Shown here one piece after another: positions 15,309 through 24,475 of a stretch of DNA of 64,000 nt. Below the pieces are notes generated by a model. That model was not told the origin of the DNA and ran no database searches. It was given only the letters and a program-made list of their open reading frames with translations. Source of the DNA: Zoogloeaceae bacterium (lineage in GTDB: Bacteria > Pseudomonadota > Gammaproteobacteria > Burkholderiales > Rhodocyclaceae); NCBI GenBank assembly GCA_024235635.1, contig JACKMA010000009.1, positions 62,001 through 126,000 of the forward strand, written 5' to 3'. The first letter of the stretch is position 1. Each line of letters starts with the position of its first letter. The position numbers were made by a program, and so were the translations under genes.

Positions 15309-17041
15309 TGCAGCTTGCCAGCCACAGCACGCCACTCCAGCCCACCGCCGGCATCATCGCAAGACTCGCCGCGCTCGCGCCGGTCTGGCTGGCCCTGCTG
15401 GCGGCGCTGACCTATTGGCCGAGCCTCGACAACGGTTTTCACCTCGACGACTACGCCAACTTCGTCGAAGTCCAGGAAATGCATGTCGAAACGCTGTCGC
15501 TCGACACGCTGGGGCCTGCGATGGACGCGGCGCTGCTCGACCGGCGGCCGATCCCCAACGCGTCTCTGGTCATCGACTGGTGGCGTGGCGGCGGTGACCC
15601 GGTTCCGTTCCAGCAGACCAACATCGTCATACACGTTCTGTGCGCGCTGGCGGTGTTCGCATTCGTCCTGACCATGCTCGTACTCGCCGCCCCGGATCCC
15701 GAAAGCCGAACCCGCCAGCGTCTCATCGCACTCGGCGCGGCCGCGATCTGGGCGGTGCATCCGATCCAGGTCCAGGCGGTGACCTACATCGTCCAGCGCA
15801 TGGCGTCGATGGTCGCGCTGTTCTTCCTGGCATCGGTCGTCTGCTACATCGCGGCCCGGCGGACGGAAGGGTTCGCGAAGGCACTGCTGTGGTGGGCACT
15901 GACTGTCGCCTTCGCTGCCTGCGCGCTGATGTCCAAGGAGAATGCGCTGATGCTGCCGCCGGCACTGATTCTGGCGGAATACGGCCTGTGTCGCCGCCCG
16001 GGCGCGCAGTTCCGCTACTGGTTCGACCGTTACCTCTGGCTGGCGGTCGTCGTGCTGACGCTGTACGTCGCACTCGACCTGTTCGTCATTCAGGGACCGG
16101 TCAGCGTGAAGATGAACTTCGCATACATCTTCCGCGACTTCACGATGGAGGAGCGGATCCTGACCCAGCCACGGGTGCTGCTGTTCCACCTCGGCCAGTT
16201 GCTGTGGCCCCTGCCCGATCGATTCTCGCTCGAGCACGACTTCCAGATCTCGCAAGGACTGCTGTCACCACCGTCGACCCTGGCTGCCATCGTCTTTCTC
16301 GCAGTCTGGCTGGTCGGTGGGCTGATCGCATTCTTCAGCCGGCATTACCGTATCATCGGGTTTCTCGCGCTGTTCCCGCTGGTAGTGCTGATTCCGGAGA
16401 GCACGGTTCATGGCCTGGAGATGGTGTTCGAGCATCGCATGTACCTGCCGAGCGCAGCACTGGTGGCGTTGCTCGCCCTCGCCGTCCAACGCACGATCAC
16501 GGCGGTTCCCGGTACTGCGCAGGTCTGCGCGACCGTGACCGTCCTGGTGATCGGCCTGCTCGCCGCTGCGACTGTCGTTCGACTGCCCGAATGGCGCGAC
16601 GAGGTCACCCTCGGCCAGGCCAATATCCGCAATGCACCGACGGCATGGCGCCCGCGGCTGAGCTATGGCATCGCACTGAAGCGCCAAGGGCGCCATGCCG
16701 AAGCGACCGAGGCCATCGTCACCGGTGCGCGTCTCGCCGGCGACGATCGCAAAGGGCTCGAGATCGCAGCGGTCGCACTGTCCGAGATGGACCGACTGCC
16801 GCAGGCGATCGCATTGCTGTCCCGGCTGCAGGAACTCAACGTCAAGGCACCCTACGTGCGTCAGCAGAAGTTGCTCGGGCAAATGTTGCTGCGCTGCGGA
16901 CGCCCGGCCGAGGCGCGCCAGGCACTGGCCGTTGCCCGCCAATCCGCCCCCTGGGATACCGAAGTCGATGCACTGCTCGATCTCGCCGACCGGATCGATC
17001 GATCCGCAACCGTCGCCGCCGAATGCGCGCGGACCGGCTAG
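15308..17041 (+). CDS. TMTC-like GT-C membrane glycosyltransferase with C-terminal TPR region
   Basis: This 577-residue protein has about ten membrane segments and a C-terminal helical repeat region of TPR type (from about 450). The first periplasmic loop has an acidic pair typical of GT-C active sites (NGFHLDDYANF, Asp47/Asp48). VHPIQVQAVTYIVQRMAS resembles the conserved loop of TMTC protein O-mannosyltransferases. The family moves a sugar from a lipid carrier to protein Ser/Thr outside the membrane. Next to pilA and tfpZ the obvious candidate acceptor is the Thr/Ser-rich pilin, but that is inference. ATG 15308 overlaps the tfpZ stop. Confidence 0.72.
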   Translation: MQLASHSTPLQPTAGIIARLAALAPVWLALLAALTYWPSLDNGFHLDDYANFVEVQEMHVETLSLDTLGPAMDAALLDRRPIPNASLVIDWWRGGGDPVPFQQTNIVIHVLCALAVFAFVLTMLVLAAPDPESRTRQRLIALGAAAIWAVHPIQVQAVTYIVQRMASMVALFFLASVVCYIAARRTEGFAKALLWWALTVAFAACALMSKENALMLPPALILAEYGLCRRPGAQFRYWFDRYLWLAVVVLTLYVALDLFVIQGPVSVKMNFAYIFRDFTMEERILTQPRVLLFHLGQLLWPLPDRFSLEHDFQISQGLLSPPSTLAAIVFLAVWLVGGLIAFFSRHYRIIGFLALFPLVVLIPESTVHGLEMVFEHRMYLPSAALVALLALAVQRTITAVPGTAQVCATVTVLVIGLLAAATVVRLPEWRDEVTLGQANIRNAPTAWRPRLSYGIALKRQGRHAEATEAIVTGARLAGDDRKGLEIAAVALSEMDRLPQAIALLSRLQELNVKAPYVRQQKLLGQMLLRCGRPAEARQALAVARQSAPWDTEVDALLDLADRIDRSATVAAECARTG

Positions 17042-17056
17042 CGACCAGCCAAGCAC

Positions 17057-18268
17057 GTGCCCCAGGACATCGCGTCCGCGACCGGAGCCAGTACCGATCC
17101 CCCGCTTCGCCTGCTGCTGCTGACCACCTCGTACCCGGTGGCCGGCCAATCGGTCAGCGGTGCCTTCGTCGAGCGGCTCGCCAACGCCCTGGCCGAGCAG
17201 GTGCGAGTGACCGTGCTGACACCCGACGCGGCGACGCCGCCCGAGCGCCGTCCGCGGTCGGCACTTACGCTGACGACGTTTCGCTACGCCCCCCGCCGGC
17301 ATCAACGACTCGCTCACGGCCCCGGCGGCATACCAGCCGCATTGCGCGCCGGCTGGCGCCAGCGCCTGCTGGTGCTGCCCTTTCTGCTCGCGATGTTCGC
17401 AGCCACCTGGCGCCACGCAAGTCAGCATCAGGCCATCCTCGCCAACTGGTCGGTTTGCGGGCTGATCGCCGGCATCGTCGGACGATTGCAGCGCCGCCCG
17501 GTGGTCACCGTGATGCGCGGCGAAGACGTCGCCAGGCTTGCCGGCAGTGCGCTGTTCCGCGCGATCGCCAGGGCCTGTCTTCGCCAGTCGCGGTCAGTGG
17601 TGACCGTCAGCGACGCGATGGCCGAGCAGTTGCGAAGCTTCGATCCGGCGCATGCCGACAAGGTCAGGATGATCGCCAACGGCGTGTCCGACGACTTCCT
17701 CGCAGTGCCGGAGGTCGACACCGCGGCGACGCCGCTACGCTTGCTCTATGTCGGCAGTCTGATTCCGAGAAAGTCGGTCGTCACACTGGTCGAGGCGATG
17801 TGCAGACTGTCCGAGGACGTCCTGCTGACGATCGTCGGCGAAGGCTCGGAGGCGGCAGCGCTGGTCGCCCGCAGTGTCGCGGCCGGACTCGATCGCCGGG
17901 TGCGCTTCCTGCCGTTTCATCCGAGCGACCAGATCGCATCGCTGCTGGCCGATGCGCACGCGCTGGTCCTGCCCAGCCTGTCCGAGGGTCGACCGAATGT
18001 CGTCATCGAGGCGCTCGCGGCCGGGCGGCCGGCGATCGTCAGCGACATCCCCGGTTCGCGCGAGCTGGTCGGCGACGACCAGCGCGGGCTGCGATTTCCT
18101 GCCGGCGATGCCGCCGCCCTCGCCGATTGCATAGATCGCCTGCGCGATCCGACGCTGCGGCGGCGCCTGGGAAACCACGGTCGCCAGTTCATTCACGAAC
18201 AGGGCTTGAGCTGGACCGCCGCTGCACGCGAATATCGCCGCCTGTTCGAACCGACGGAGCGCTGTTGA
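17057..18268 (+). CDS. Glycosyltransferase family 4 protein
   Basis: This 403-residue GT-B glycosyltransferase has an N-terminal acceptor domain beginning LRLLLLTTSYPVAGQSVSGAF. The C-terminal GT1/GT4 domain shows LLYVGSLIPRKSV, the nucleotide-sugar motif LPSLSEGRPNVVIEALAAGRP (about 312-332) and DIPGSREL. It probably adds a hexose to a lipid-linked glycan at the cytoplasmic face. The start is GTG 17057, 15 bases after the previous stop. It is co-directional with the GT-C gene and asnB. Confidence 0.87.
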   Translation: MPQDIASATGASTDPPLRLLLLTTSYPVAGQSVSGAFVERLANALAEQVRVTVLTPDAATPPERRPRSALTLTTFRYAPRRHQRLAHGPGGIPAALRAGWRQRLLVLPFLLAMFAATWRHASQHQAILANWSVCGLIAGIVGRLQRRPVVTVMRGEDVARLAGSALFRAIARACLRQSRSVVTVSDAMAEQLRSFDPAHADKVRMIANGVSDDFLAVPEVDTAATPLRLLYVGSLIPRKSVVTLVEAMCRLSEDVLLTIVGEGSEAAALVARSVAAGLDRRVRFLPFHPSDQIASLLADAHALVLPSLSEGRPNVVIEALAAGRPAIVSDIPGSRELVGDDQRGLRFPAGDAAALADCIDRLRDPTLRRRLGNHGRQFIHEQGLSWTAAAREYRRLFEPTERC

Positions 18269-18275
18269 CAGCAGC

Positions 18276-20129
18276 ATGTGTGGGATAGCCTTTCTCTACG
18301 ACTCGGAGCTCGCCGACGGCGATGCGCGCCGCCGCCTCGACGCGTGCATGGCGGCCATGTGGCATCGAGGCCCGGATGCCGGCGGTCTGAGCCGCAGCGG
18401 GGCGGCCTGGCTCGGCCACAGACGCCTGTCGATCATCGATCTGGGTGGCAGCCGGCAGCCGATGCAGGATCCGGACAGCCGATTCACACTCAGCTACAAC
18501 GGCGAAATCTACAACTATCGCGAAGTCCGCCAATCGCTCGCGCAGCGTTGGACCTTTCGTACCGACGGCGACACCGAAGTCCTGCTGGCAGGACTGGTGG
18601 TCGAAGGCATCGACTTTCTGTCCCGGCTCGAGGGCATGTGGGCCTTCTGCCTGTGGGATGCCGAACAACGGCGCGCGCTGCTGTGCCGCGACCGCATGGG
18701 CAAGAAACCGCTGTTCTACCACTGCCGCGGCCCCGGCCTGCTGGCGGCCGCCTCCGAACTGCCGGCCTTGCGCGAGCTGGTCGCAAGCGGCCTGACGGAA
18801 GACCTGGACTCCACCGCCGACATCCTGCGCTACGGCCATCCGTTGCCCGGCCACACCGCATGGCAGCAGATCAAGGAGGTGCTGCCCGGTCACTACCTGA
18901 CATGGCGGCCCGGCGAAGCGGCGGTCGAGCAGCCCTGGTGGCGCCTCGAGCCTTTCCGCTACGGCGGCACCGAACGCGACGCCGCGCGCGAGCTCGAAAC
19001 GACGTTGATCGAGGCTGTTCGCCGCCGCATGGTCGCCGACGTCGAGGTCGGCGCGTTCCTGTCCGGCGGCGTCGACTCCTCGTTGATCTGCGCGATCATC
19101 CGCCGGCACCTCGAACTGCCGCTGAAGACCTTCACCATCGGCTTCGACGACCTGTCGTTCGACGAACGAGAATATTCCCGACGAATCGCGCATGCGCTCG
19201 ATACCCGGCATTTCGAACAATGCCTGAGCCTCGGCAACGCGCCGGAACTGGAACGCCTGCTCCACGCTCACGTCGGCCAGCCGCTCGCCGATCCGTCGCT
19301 GCTGCCGACTGCCCTGGTCTCCAGCGTCGCCGCCGAGCAGGTCAAGGTGGCACTGTCGGGCGACGGCGGCGACGAGCTCTTCTGCGGTTACCAGCGCTAC
19401 CAGGCACGCACCGTCCTGCGCTGGTATTCGCGCCTGCCGTCGGGGCTGCGCCGTCTCGCCGAAGCGGCGGTGCGCGCACTGCCCGAGCCGACCGCCCATC
19501 ACAGCCGCAGTCTGTTGAAGAAGGCACACCTGTTCCTCGATGTCGTCGGCCGCGAACGGCCCGATCGCCCCTACGTGGCACCCGAACTGCTCGATCCGGC
19601 GCAATTCGAAGCGCTCGCGCCGGCGCTGGCCGGGCGCGGCCACCTTCCGCCCGGAATCCCGGCCGAGACCGAACCGGACGATATTGCGCGCATGATGGCC
19701 GCCGACGCACTCGTCTACCTGCCACAGGACATCCTGGTCAAGGTCGATCGGGCAAGCATGGCCCATTCACTCGAGACCCGCGCACCATTTCTCGACAGCC
19801 GATTGATCACGCTGGCCTTCTCGCTGCCGCGCCACTGGCATCGGCGCGGCTTGGCCGGCAAGCGCATGTTGCGTTCGGCCTTTGGCGAGCTGTTGCCGCC
19901 ATGGATCTGGCAGCGGCGCAAACAGGGCTTCGGCGTTCCCGTTCACGCCTGGTTCCGCGGCCCCCTCGGCGACCGCCTGCAGGACCTCGCCGAATCCGAC
20001 CCCGACGGTCCGGTCGATGCCCGGGCGCTCGTCCGACTGCTCGACGAGCATCGCAGCCAGCGTCAGGACCACGGGCTGCGCCTTTGGGCCTTGTATGCCT
20101 ATCTGTCATGGCGTGGGCAGCGGATTTGA
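18276..20129 (+). CDS. asnB: Asparagine synthase (glutamine-hydrolysing) family protein
   Basis: This 617-residue protein has an N-terminal class II glutaminase domain with nucleophile Cys2 (MCGIAF), RGPDAGG at 31-37 and SYNGEIYNY at 73-81. The C-terminal ATP-pyrophosphatase synthetase domain has LSGGVDSS at 262-269 and SGDGGDELFCGY. Family members make asparagine, but copies inside surface-glycan clusters often amidate sugar uronic acids. The flanking glycosyltransferases make that second role likely here. The gene follows the GT4 stop by 7 bases and overlaps the next GT4 by 22 bases. Confidence 0.88.
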   Translation: MCGIAFLYDSELADGDARRRLDACMAAMWHRGPDAGGLSRSGAAWLGHRRLSIIDLGGSRQPMQDPDSRFTLSYNGEIYNYREVRQSLAQRWTFRTDGDTEVLLAGLVVEGIDFLSRLEGMWAFCLWDAEQRRALLCRDRMGKKPLFYHCRGPGLLAAASELPALRELVASGLTEDLDSTADILRYGHPLPGHTAWQQIKEVLPGHYLTWRPGEAAVEQPWWRLEPFRYGGTERDAARELETTLIEAVRRRMVADVEVGAFLSGGVDSSLICAIIRRHLELPLKTFTIGFDDLSFDEREYSRRIAHALDTRHFEQCLSLGNAPELERLLHAHVGQPLADPSLLPTALVSSVAAEQVKVALSGDGGDELFCGYQRYQARTVLRWYSRLPSGLRRLAEAAVRALPEPTAHHSRSLLKKAHLFLDVVGRERPDRPYVAPELLDPAQFEALAPALAGRGHLPPGIPAETEPDDIARMMAADALVYLPQDILVKVDRASMAHSLETRAPFLDSRLITLAFSLPRHWHRRGLAGKRMLRSAFGELLPPWIWQRRKQGFGVPVHAWFRGPLGDRLQDLAESDPDGPVDARALVRLLDEHRSQRQDHGLRLWALYAYLSWRGQRI

Positions 20130-21226
20130 ACAATATCCAGCGTCATCTCGCGCTGCTGCTGCCGGAACTCGAGGCCGGTGGCGCCCAGCGCGTCATGTTG
20201 AGCATGGCCGGCGGCCTCGCGCGGCGAGGTCACCGGGTCGACCTGCTGGTGCTCGCGGCCACCGGGCCGCTGCGCGACGAGTTGCCTGCGGCGGTCCGGC
20301 TGGTGGACCTCGCCGTGCGCGGCGGCGACGAGGGTGGCACGATCTTCGCCTTGCGGGCCGTCGCCCGTCTCGCCGGCTGGTTGCGGCATGAGCGCCCGGC
20401 GGCACTGCTGAGCACGATATCCGGCACCAATCTGGCGGCGGTACTGGCGCGCGCACTCGGCAGTCCGTCGACCCGGCTGGTCCTGCGCGAAGCGGTCACC
20501 CTGGACAACGTCGTCAGCCCCGGCCGACTGCGGCTGATGCGCTGGCTCTATCCGCGGGCCGACTGCGTGGTTGCGCTCAGCCACCACATGGCCGCACAGA
20601 TCAACCGTTCGCTCGGTGTCCCGCTGCCACGTATCCGCCGCATCGCCAACCCGGTGGACACCGCCCGTATCCACGACCTGGCCGCACGACCGCTGTCGCA
20701 TCCGTGGCTCATGCAACCGGACGCGCGCCTGATCGTCGGAGTCGGTCGCCTGATTCCGCAGAAGGATTTCGCGACGCTGCTGCGGGCATTCGCCCGGCTG
20801 CCGGCGGCCGGCGTCCGCCTGGCGATCGTCGGCGACGGACCGGAGCGATCGGACCTGGCGCGTCTGGCCGTAGAACTGGGGCTGTCCGACGCGGTACTCT
20901 TCGTCGGCTTCGACGCCAACCCGTGGCGCTGGATGGCACGTGCCGAGCTGCTGGTCTCGTCGTCCCGCTGGGAAGGACATCCGAACGTCCTGCTCGAGGC
21001 GCTGGCCCTCGGGTTGCCGGTGGTGTCGACGCGCTACGACCCGTCGGCCTGCGAACTGGGCGAACTGGCCGGCGGGATTCCGGTGCGTCTTGCCGAGGTC
21101 GGCGACGTCGATGGTCTGTCGCGTCAGATCGCGGATGCGCTGGCCGCGCCCGCCGCGCGACACCACGGCGCCCCGTCGAGCGTCGAAGCCGGAATCACTG
21201 CCTACGAGGATGCACTGCGTGGCTGA
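20108..21226 (+). CDS. Glycosyltransferase family 4 protein
   Basis: This 372-residue GT-B enzyme starts ALLLPELEAGGAQRVMLSMAGGLA, the classic GT4 acceptor motif. Its C-terminal domain holds VGVGRLIPQKDFATLL, VGDGPERSDL and the sugar-nucleotide motif SSRWEGHPNVLLEALALGLP. ATG 20108 overlaps the asnB end by 22 bases; TTG 20126 is an alternative. The overlap indicates coupled translation with asnB. It probably acts on the same lipid-linked glycan as the GT4 at 17057. Confidence 0.87.
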   Translation: MAWAADLNNIQRHLALLLPELEAGGAQRVMLSMAGGLARRGHRVDLLVLAATGPLRDELPAAVRLVDLAVRGGDEGGTIFALRAVARLAGWLRHERPAALLSTISGTNLAAVLARALGSPSTRLVLREAVTLDNVVSPGRLRLMRWLYPRADCVVALSHHMAAQINRSLGVPLPRIRRIANPVDTARIHDLAARPLSHPWLMQPDARLIVGVGRLIPQKDFATLLRAFARLPAAGVRLAIVGDGPERSDLARLAVELGLSDAVLFVGFDANPWRWMARAELLVSSSRWEGHPNVLLEALALGLPVVSTRYDPSACELGELAGGIPVRLAEVGDVDGLSRQIADALAAPAARHHGAPSSVEAGITAYEDALRG

Positions 21227-22136
21227 ACCGCTGGCCGACACCACCGCTGCGACGCCGGTTCGCTGGAAGGGTGAGCTCAAGCGTCTGCTGTATGTCGCGA
21301 TTGCAATCCTGCTGGCGATCTTCCTGATACGGCTCGGTGCCGAACCCTGGCGCCAGGTCGCCGCCCACTGGCCGACGATGATCGCCGTCGCGGTGGTCTC
21401 GGCGCTGGCCATGTTGCTGCAGGCGGCGTCGTTCCGTACCGTCCTGCCGGACGACGGATGCCGGCCCGGCTGGCTCGAACTGACCCGCATCTGGGCGCTT
21501 TCCGGCGCGATATCGGCGGTTGCACCCGTGTTCGTCGGTGTCGGCACCCGCGCCACCCTGCTGGTCCAGGCCGGACTGACCCTCGGCGCCTGCGTCTCGA
21601 CCAGTGCCCGCCAGGCATGGCTCGGTCTCGAGAGCGCGCTGCTGTTCGCCGCCGTGTCGGTGCTGCTGGTGCAACCGCCCGGCGCCGGCTGGATCGCCGC
21701 GCTGCTGGCATCGGCCGGTGTCGCCATGGTGGCCGTGCGCATCACGGCGACGCGGACCGAGGCGAGACGACTGCCAGCCCGGCTGCGGCGCTGGTGGGAC
21801 AGTCTGCGGGCGCCGGTCGGTGCCCGCGCATGGCTGCTGTTCGCGCTCCAGGTCCCCGTCATGGCCGCCACCTACTATGCCGGCTACGTCGGCCTGGGCG
21901 CGGCCATCGGCTTCGAACACGCGATACTGCTGGCCACCGTCACCATCATGACCAGCGTCGTCGTCTTCATTCCGATGGGGCTCGGCGTGCTCGACGCCCT
22001 GTGGGTGTATGCGGCGACACGGGCGGGTCTGTCGCTGGCGGATTCGGTGGCGCTGGCTATCCTGCTGAGAACTTCCTATCTGAGTGCCGCGGTGTTCGTC
22101 GCAGCGCTGTTGTCAGTGCTGCCGCGGGTCCGCTGA
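21219..22136 (+). CDS. Lysylphosphatidylglycerol synthase TM/flippase-like membrane protein
   Basis: This 305-residue polytopic membrane protein has about eight segments. It resembles the UPF0104/LPG-synthase transmembrane (YbhN/AglD-like) group, with GVGTRATLLVQAGLTL in the middle and FIPMGLGVLDALWVYAATRAG near the end. Members move or modify lipids, and the group often sits beside glycosyltransferases. Moving the glycan lipid across the membrane is one possible role, not shown by the sequence. GTG 21219 overlaps the previous gene by 8 bases. The 3' end overlaps the convergent methyltransferase gene by 24 bases. Confidence 0.7.
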   Translation: MAEPLADTTAATPVRWKGELKRLLYVAIAILLAIFLIRLGAEPWRQVAAHWPTMIAVAVVSALAMLLQAASFRTVLPDDGCRPGWLELTRIWALSGAISAVAPVFVGVGTRATLLVQAGLTLGACVSTSARQAWLGLESALLFAAVSVLLVQPPGAGWIAALLASAGVAMVAVRITATRTEARRLPARLRRWWDSLRAPVGARAWLLFALQVPVMAATYYAGYVGLGAAIGFEHAILLATVTIMTSVVVFIPMGLGVLDALWVYAATRAGLSLADSVALAILLRTSYLSAAVFVAALLSVLPRVR

Positions 22137-22865
22137 CGGCTTCGTCGCGACGGCGTAGATGCCGGTCTTCTTGCGCCCCAGCAGCGAGAATCCGAGATCG
22201 ATCAGTTCGTTGCCCCAGGTGATCTCGCGCGCTTCGACCGGGCCGAATCCGACCGCCGACAGCCGGCTGGCCAACGATTGCGCGGTCCAGGAGCGCACAT
22301 GCTGCCAGCGGTGGAAGGTACAGCCGCATTCCGGGCAGATGGTGCGCTCGACGTCGAGGTCCTCGCCGTTCGGCGTGGTCACGAACAGACGCCCGCCCGG
22401 CGCCAGCGCGCGCAGGCATTCGGCCAGCACCTCGTCGAGACGCTCGTCGGACAGGTGCTCGACGACCTCGGTCAGCAGCATCAGGTCGGCACCGCCCTCG
22501 GGCAGCGACGACGGCAGCGCTTCGATCACCCGGGCCCCTTCGAATGCCGCTGCGCCGCGATTGCGCGCTTCGGTGGCATCTACGCTACGCGTGGACGGGT
22601 CGAGCCCGAGGATGCGGGCACCGGGCGGCAGCATCGGCATGCAGGCCGCGATCAGGCTGCCGGTGCCACACGAGAAATCGACTACTCGGCCAACCGAAGC
22701 CAGCAGCCCCAGCCGCTTCAGGGTGCGGGCGACGTGGCGCCCGACACGGGCGCCGAAGTATTTCTTCTCCATCGCCGGCAGCGAACTGTAGAAGTTCCAC
22801 AGCCGGTTGGTGTTCTCCTCGTTCCACTCGATGGGGTGCGGGGCAAATGGCTTGTCGGCGCTCAT
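22113..22865 (-). CDS. Class I SAM-dependent methyltransferase (with Cys-rich loop)
   Basis: This 250-residue Rossmann-fold methyltransferase has motif I VVDFSCGTGSLIAACMPML at about 63-81, GLDPS for the ribose-binding acid and LLTEVVEHLS. An inserted Cys/His loop ICPECGCTFHRWQH at about 183-196 may bind a metal. The C-terminal half ends GRKKTGIYAVATKPSA. ATG 22865 (MSADKPFAP) overlaps the stop of the upstream methyltransferase (ATGA). It is last of three tandem methyltransferases. The substrate is unknown; position in a glycan cluster suggests a sugar or lipid carrier. Confidence 0.78.
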   Translation of the reverse strand: MSADKPFAPHPIEWNEENTNRLWNFYSSLPAMEKKYFGARVGRHVARTLKRLGLLASVGRVVDFSCGTGSLIAACMPMLPPGARILGLDPSTRSVDATEARNRGAAAFEGARVIEALPSSLPEGGADLMLLTEVVEHLSDERLDEVLAECLRALAPGGRLFVTTPNGEDLDVERTICPECGCTFHRWQHVRSWTAQSLASRLSAVGFGPVEAREITWGNELIDLGFSLLGRKKTGIYAVATKPSADPRQH

Positions 22866-23635
22866 CCGCTTCTCTCCATGGATTCGTTGGTCTCGGCCGC
22901 GGCGAGCACGAAGACGCGGGTCGCGGCGCCGAGCACGGCGGCCAGGACTCGCCGCAAGCGAAGTGTGACGATTGGCCCAAACACGCTCTGGCCGGTATAG
23001 AAATAGGGGCAGGCGCGCACCGCCAGCACCTGCCAGCCGGCGCCGTCGAAATGGCGCTGCCAGGCACGCTGCGAGAACCAGTAGAGCTCGCTCAGGGAGT
23101 TGCCGCGCTCGCCATGGCGGTTTGGCCAGAACACGTAACGCAGCGACCCGGCCGAATGCGCGACGCCGGCGTCGGATACGCCGGCGCCGCCCAGCCGGGC
23201 CACAGCCGCCCGCACTACGCGCACCGGATGGGTCAACGAGGTCCACAAGCGCCAGGCCGGTGTCGGCAACACGTGGATCGCCAGGCCACCGGGCCTCAGC
23301 ACGCGATGCAGCTCATGCTCGAAGGCGTCGAGATGTGCGACGTGTTCGAGCACGTTGGAACTGAACACCACGTCGAAGCAATCGTCGGCAAACGGAATGC
23401 GATGGCCGTCGTAGAGCATTACCGGCGAGTCGTCGCAAGCATCCGGGTGACGCGCGACATCGATCGAACAGACCTGGTAGCCGCGTCGCTCGAGTTGGCG
23501 CGCCTGCCAGCCCTGGCCGCCGCCAATCTCGAGGATCCTGCGGTCGCCGGGACGCAGTGCCGCCAGTGCGAAGCGAAGCTCGCCGGTGCGGATCGCCCGC
23601 AGGAATCGCGTCCGATCCGTCGGCCGCCGGCTCAC
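22862..23635 (-). CDS. Class I SAM-dependent methyltransferase
   Basis: This 257-residue protein carries the SAM motif RILEIGGGQGWQARQL near residue 30, SIDVARHPDA, and the later FDVVFSSNVLEHVAHLDAFEHELHRVLRPGGL typical of methyltransferase type 11. The frame continues upstream inside its neighbour, but GTG 23635 overlaps that gene's stop (GTGA) and gives a normal length. C-terminal hydrophobic stretches suggest membrane contact. It is the middle of three tightly coupled methyltransferases. Confidence 0.8.
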   Translation of the reverse strand: MSRRPTDRTRFLRAIRTGELRFALAALRPGDRRILEIGGGQGWQARQLERRGYQVCSIDVARHPDACDDSPVMLYDGHRIPFADDCFDVVFSSNVLEHVAHLDAFEHELHRVLRPGGLAIHVLPTPAWRLWTSLTHPVRVVRAAVARLGGAGVSDAGVAHSAGSLRYVFWPNRHGERGNSLSELYWFSQRAWQRHFDGAGWQVLAVRACPYFYTGQSVFGPIVTLRLRRVLAAVLGAATRVFVLAAAETNESMERSG

Positions 23636-24396
23636 TGTCCGCCCCTTCGCACGGCGGACCGGACCTTGCGCGCCACCACGCGGTAACTGAACGGCATCAA
23701 TCCGGAACGCGGCAACAGCTTGCCCAGCAGCCATCCCGCCAGATTGAGCGGCAACACCGCGAGCAACAGCAGTGGCGCCAGCAGCAGTGACGGGCTGGCC
23801 GCACGGGCGGCATGGATCACGCTGTCGGCCAAGGCGATCGCCATCAGTCCGGCCGAGACTTCCAGCGGGTGCATGGTGGCCGAGATCTCGCACGGCGCCA
23901 GTCCGTTCCTTTCCAGCAGGCGCTCGATGCCGGCGGCGGTCCACCGCTGGTAGTCGTGGGGCAGATCGTGCAAGGGATAGAGAAAAGGAACGTGAATCAG
24001 GCATCTGCCGTCTTCGCGCAGCACCCGTGCCGCCTCGGCCACCGCCAGATCGGCCCGATCGAGGTGCTCGAGCACATCGATCAGCGCCACGGTATCGACG
24101 CTGTCGCCGGCGACCGGCAACCGACGGCCGTCGGCGAGCGCGTCGGCACCACCGGCATAGCCGAGCGCCACCGTGGGCGGATAGTCGATGCCGACGTAGC
24201 GCACACCGGTAGGCAGCGCATCGCGCAGTTCGCCATTGCCGCAGCCGATGTCGAGCAGGGTACCGTGCGCATGCGCACCGACCCAGGCGCGGGTCGCGGG
24301 CCGGTGCCGCAACAACAACCACTGGGGGTGAATCGGCAAGCCTTCAAGCGGCCTCAGCCATCGCTGCAGGCGTCGGCTCGGGCTCGCAGCGCTCAT
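23632..24396 (-). CDS. Class I SAM-dependent methyltransferase with membrane-associated C-terminus
   Basis: This 254-residue protein has motif I LLDIGCGNGELRDALP at about 47-62, YVGIDYPP, and VALIDVLEHLDRADLAVAEAARVLREDG. The C-terminal third has a long hydrophobic run (LLLAPLLLLAVLPLNLAGWLL), which implies membrane attachment and fits a lipid-linked substrate. ATG 24396 has GGAG 6 bases upstream. It overlaps the next methyltransferase by 4 bases and follows the GT2 gene after 79 bases. Confidence 0.8.
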   Translation of the reverse strand: MSAASPSRRLQRWLRPLEGLPIHPQWLLLRHRPATRAWVGAHAHGTLLDIGCGNGELRDALPTGVRYVGIDYPPTVALGYAGGADALADGRRLPVAGDSVDTVALIDVLEHLDRADLAVAEAARVLREDGRCLIHVPFLYPLHDLPHDYQRWTAAGIERLLERNGLAPCEISATMHPLEVSAGLMAIALADSVIHAARAASPSLLLAPLLLLAVLPLNLAGWLLGKLLPRSGLMPFSYRVVARKVRSAVRRGGQ

Positions 24397-24475
24397 CGCG
24401 AACTCCAGCAGACGATGCGCCAGCGCGCCCGCGACGAGCCGCTGCCGACCGCGGCCTTCGCAGCCGGGCGACTCA

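Noticed and set aside
18278..20107. Upstream part of a 982-codon frame ending in the GT4 gene
   Set aside because: Only the last 372 codons, from 20108, encode the glycosyltransferase. The rest is an out-of-frame reading of asnB.
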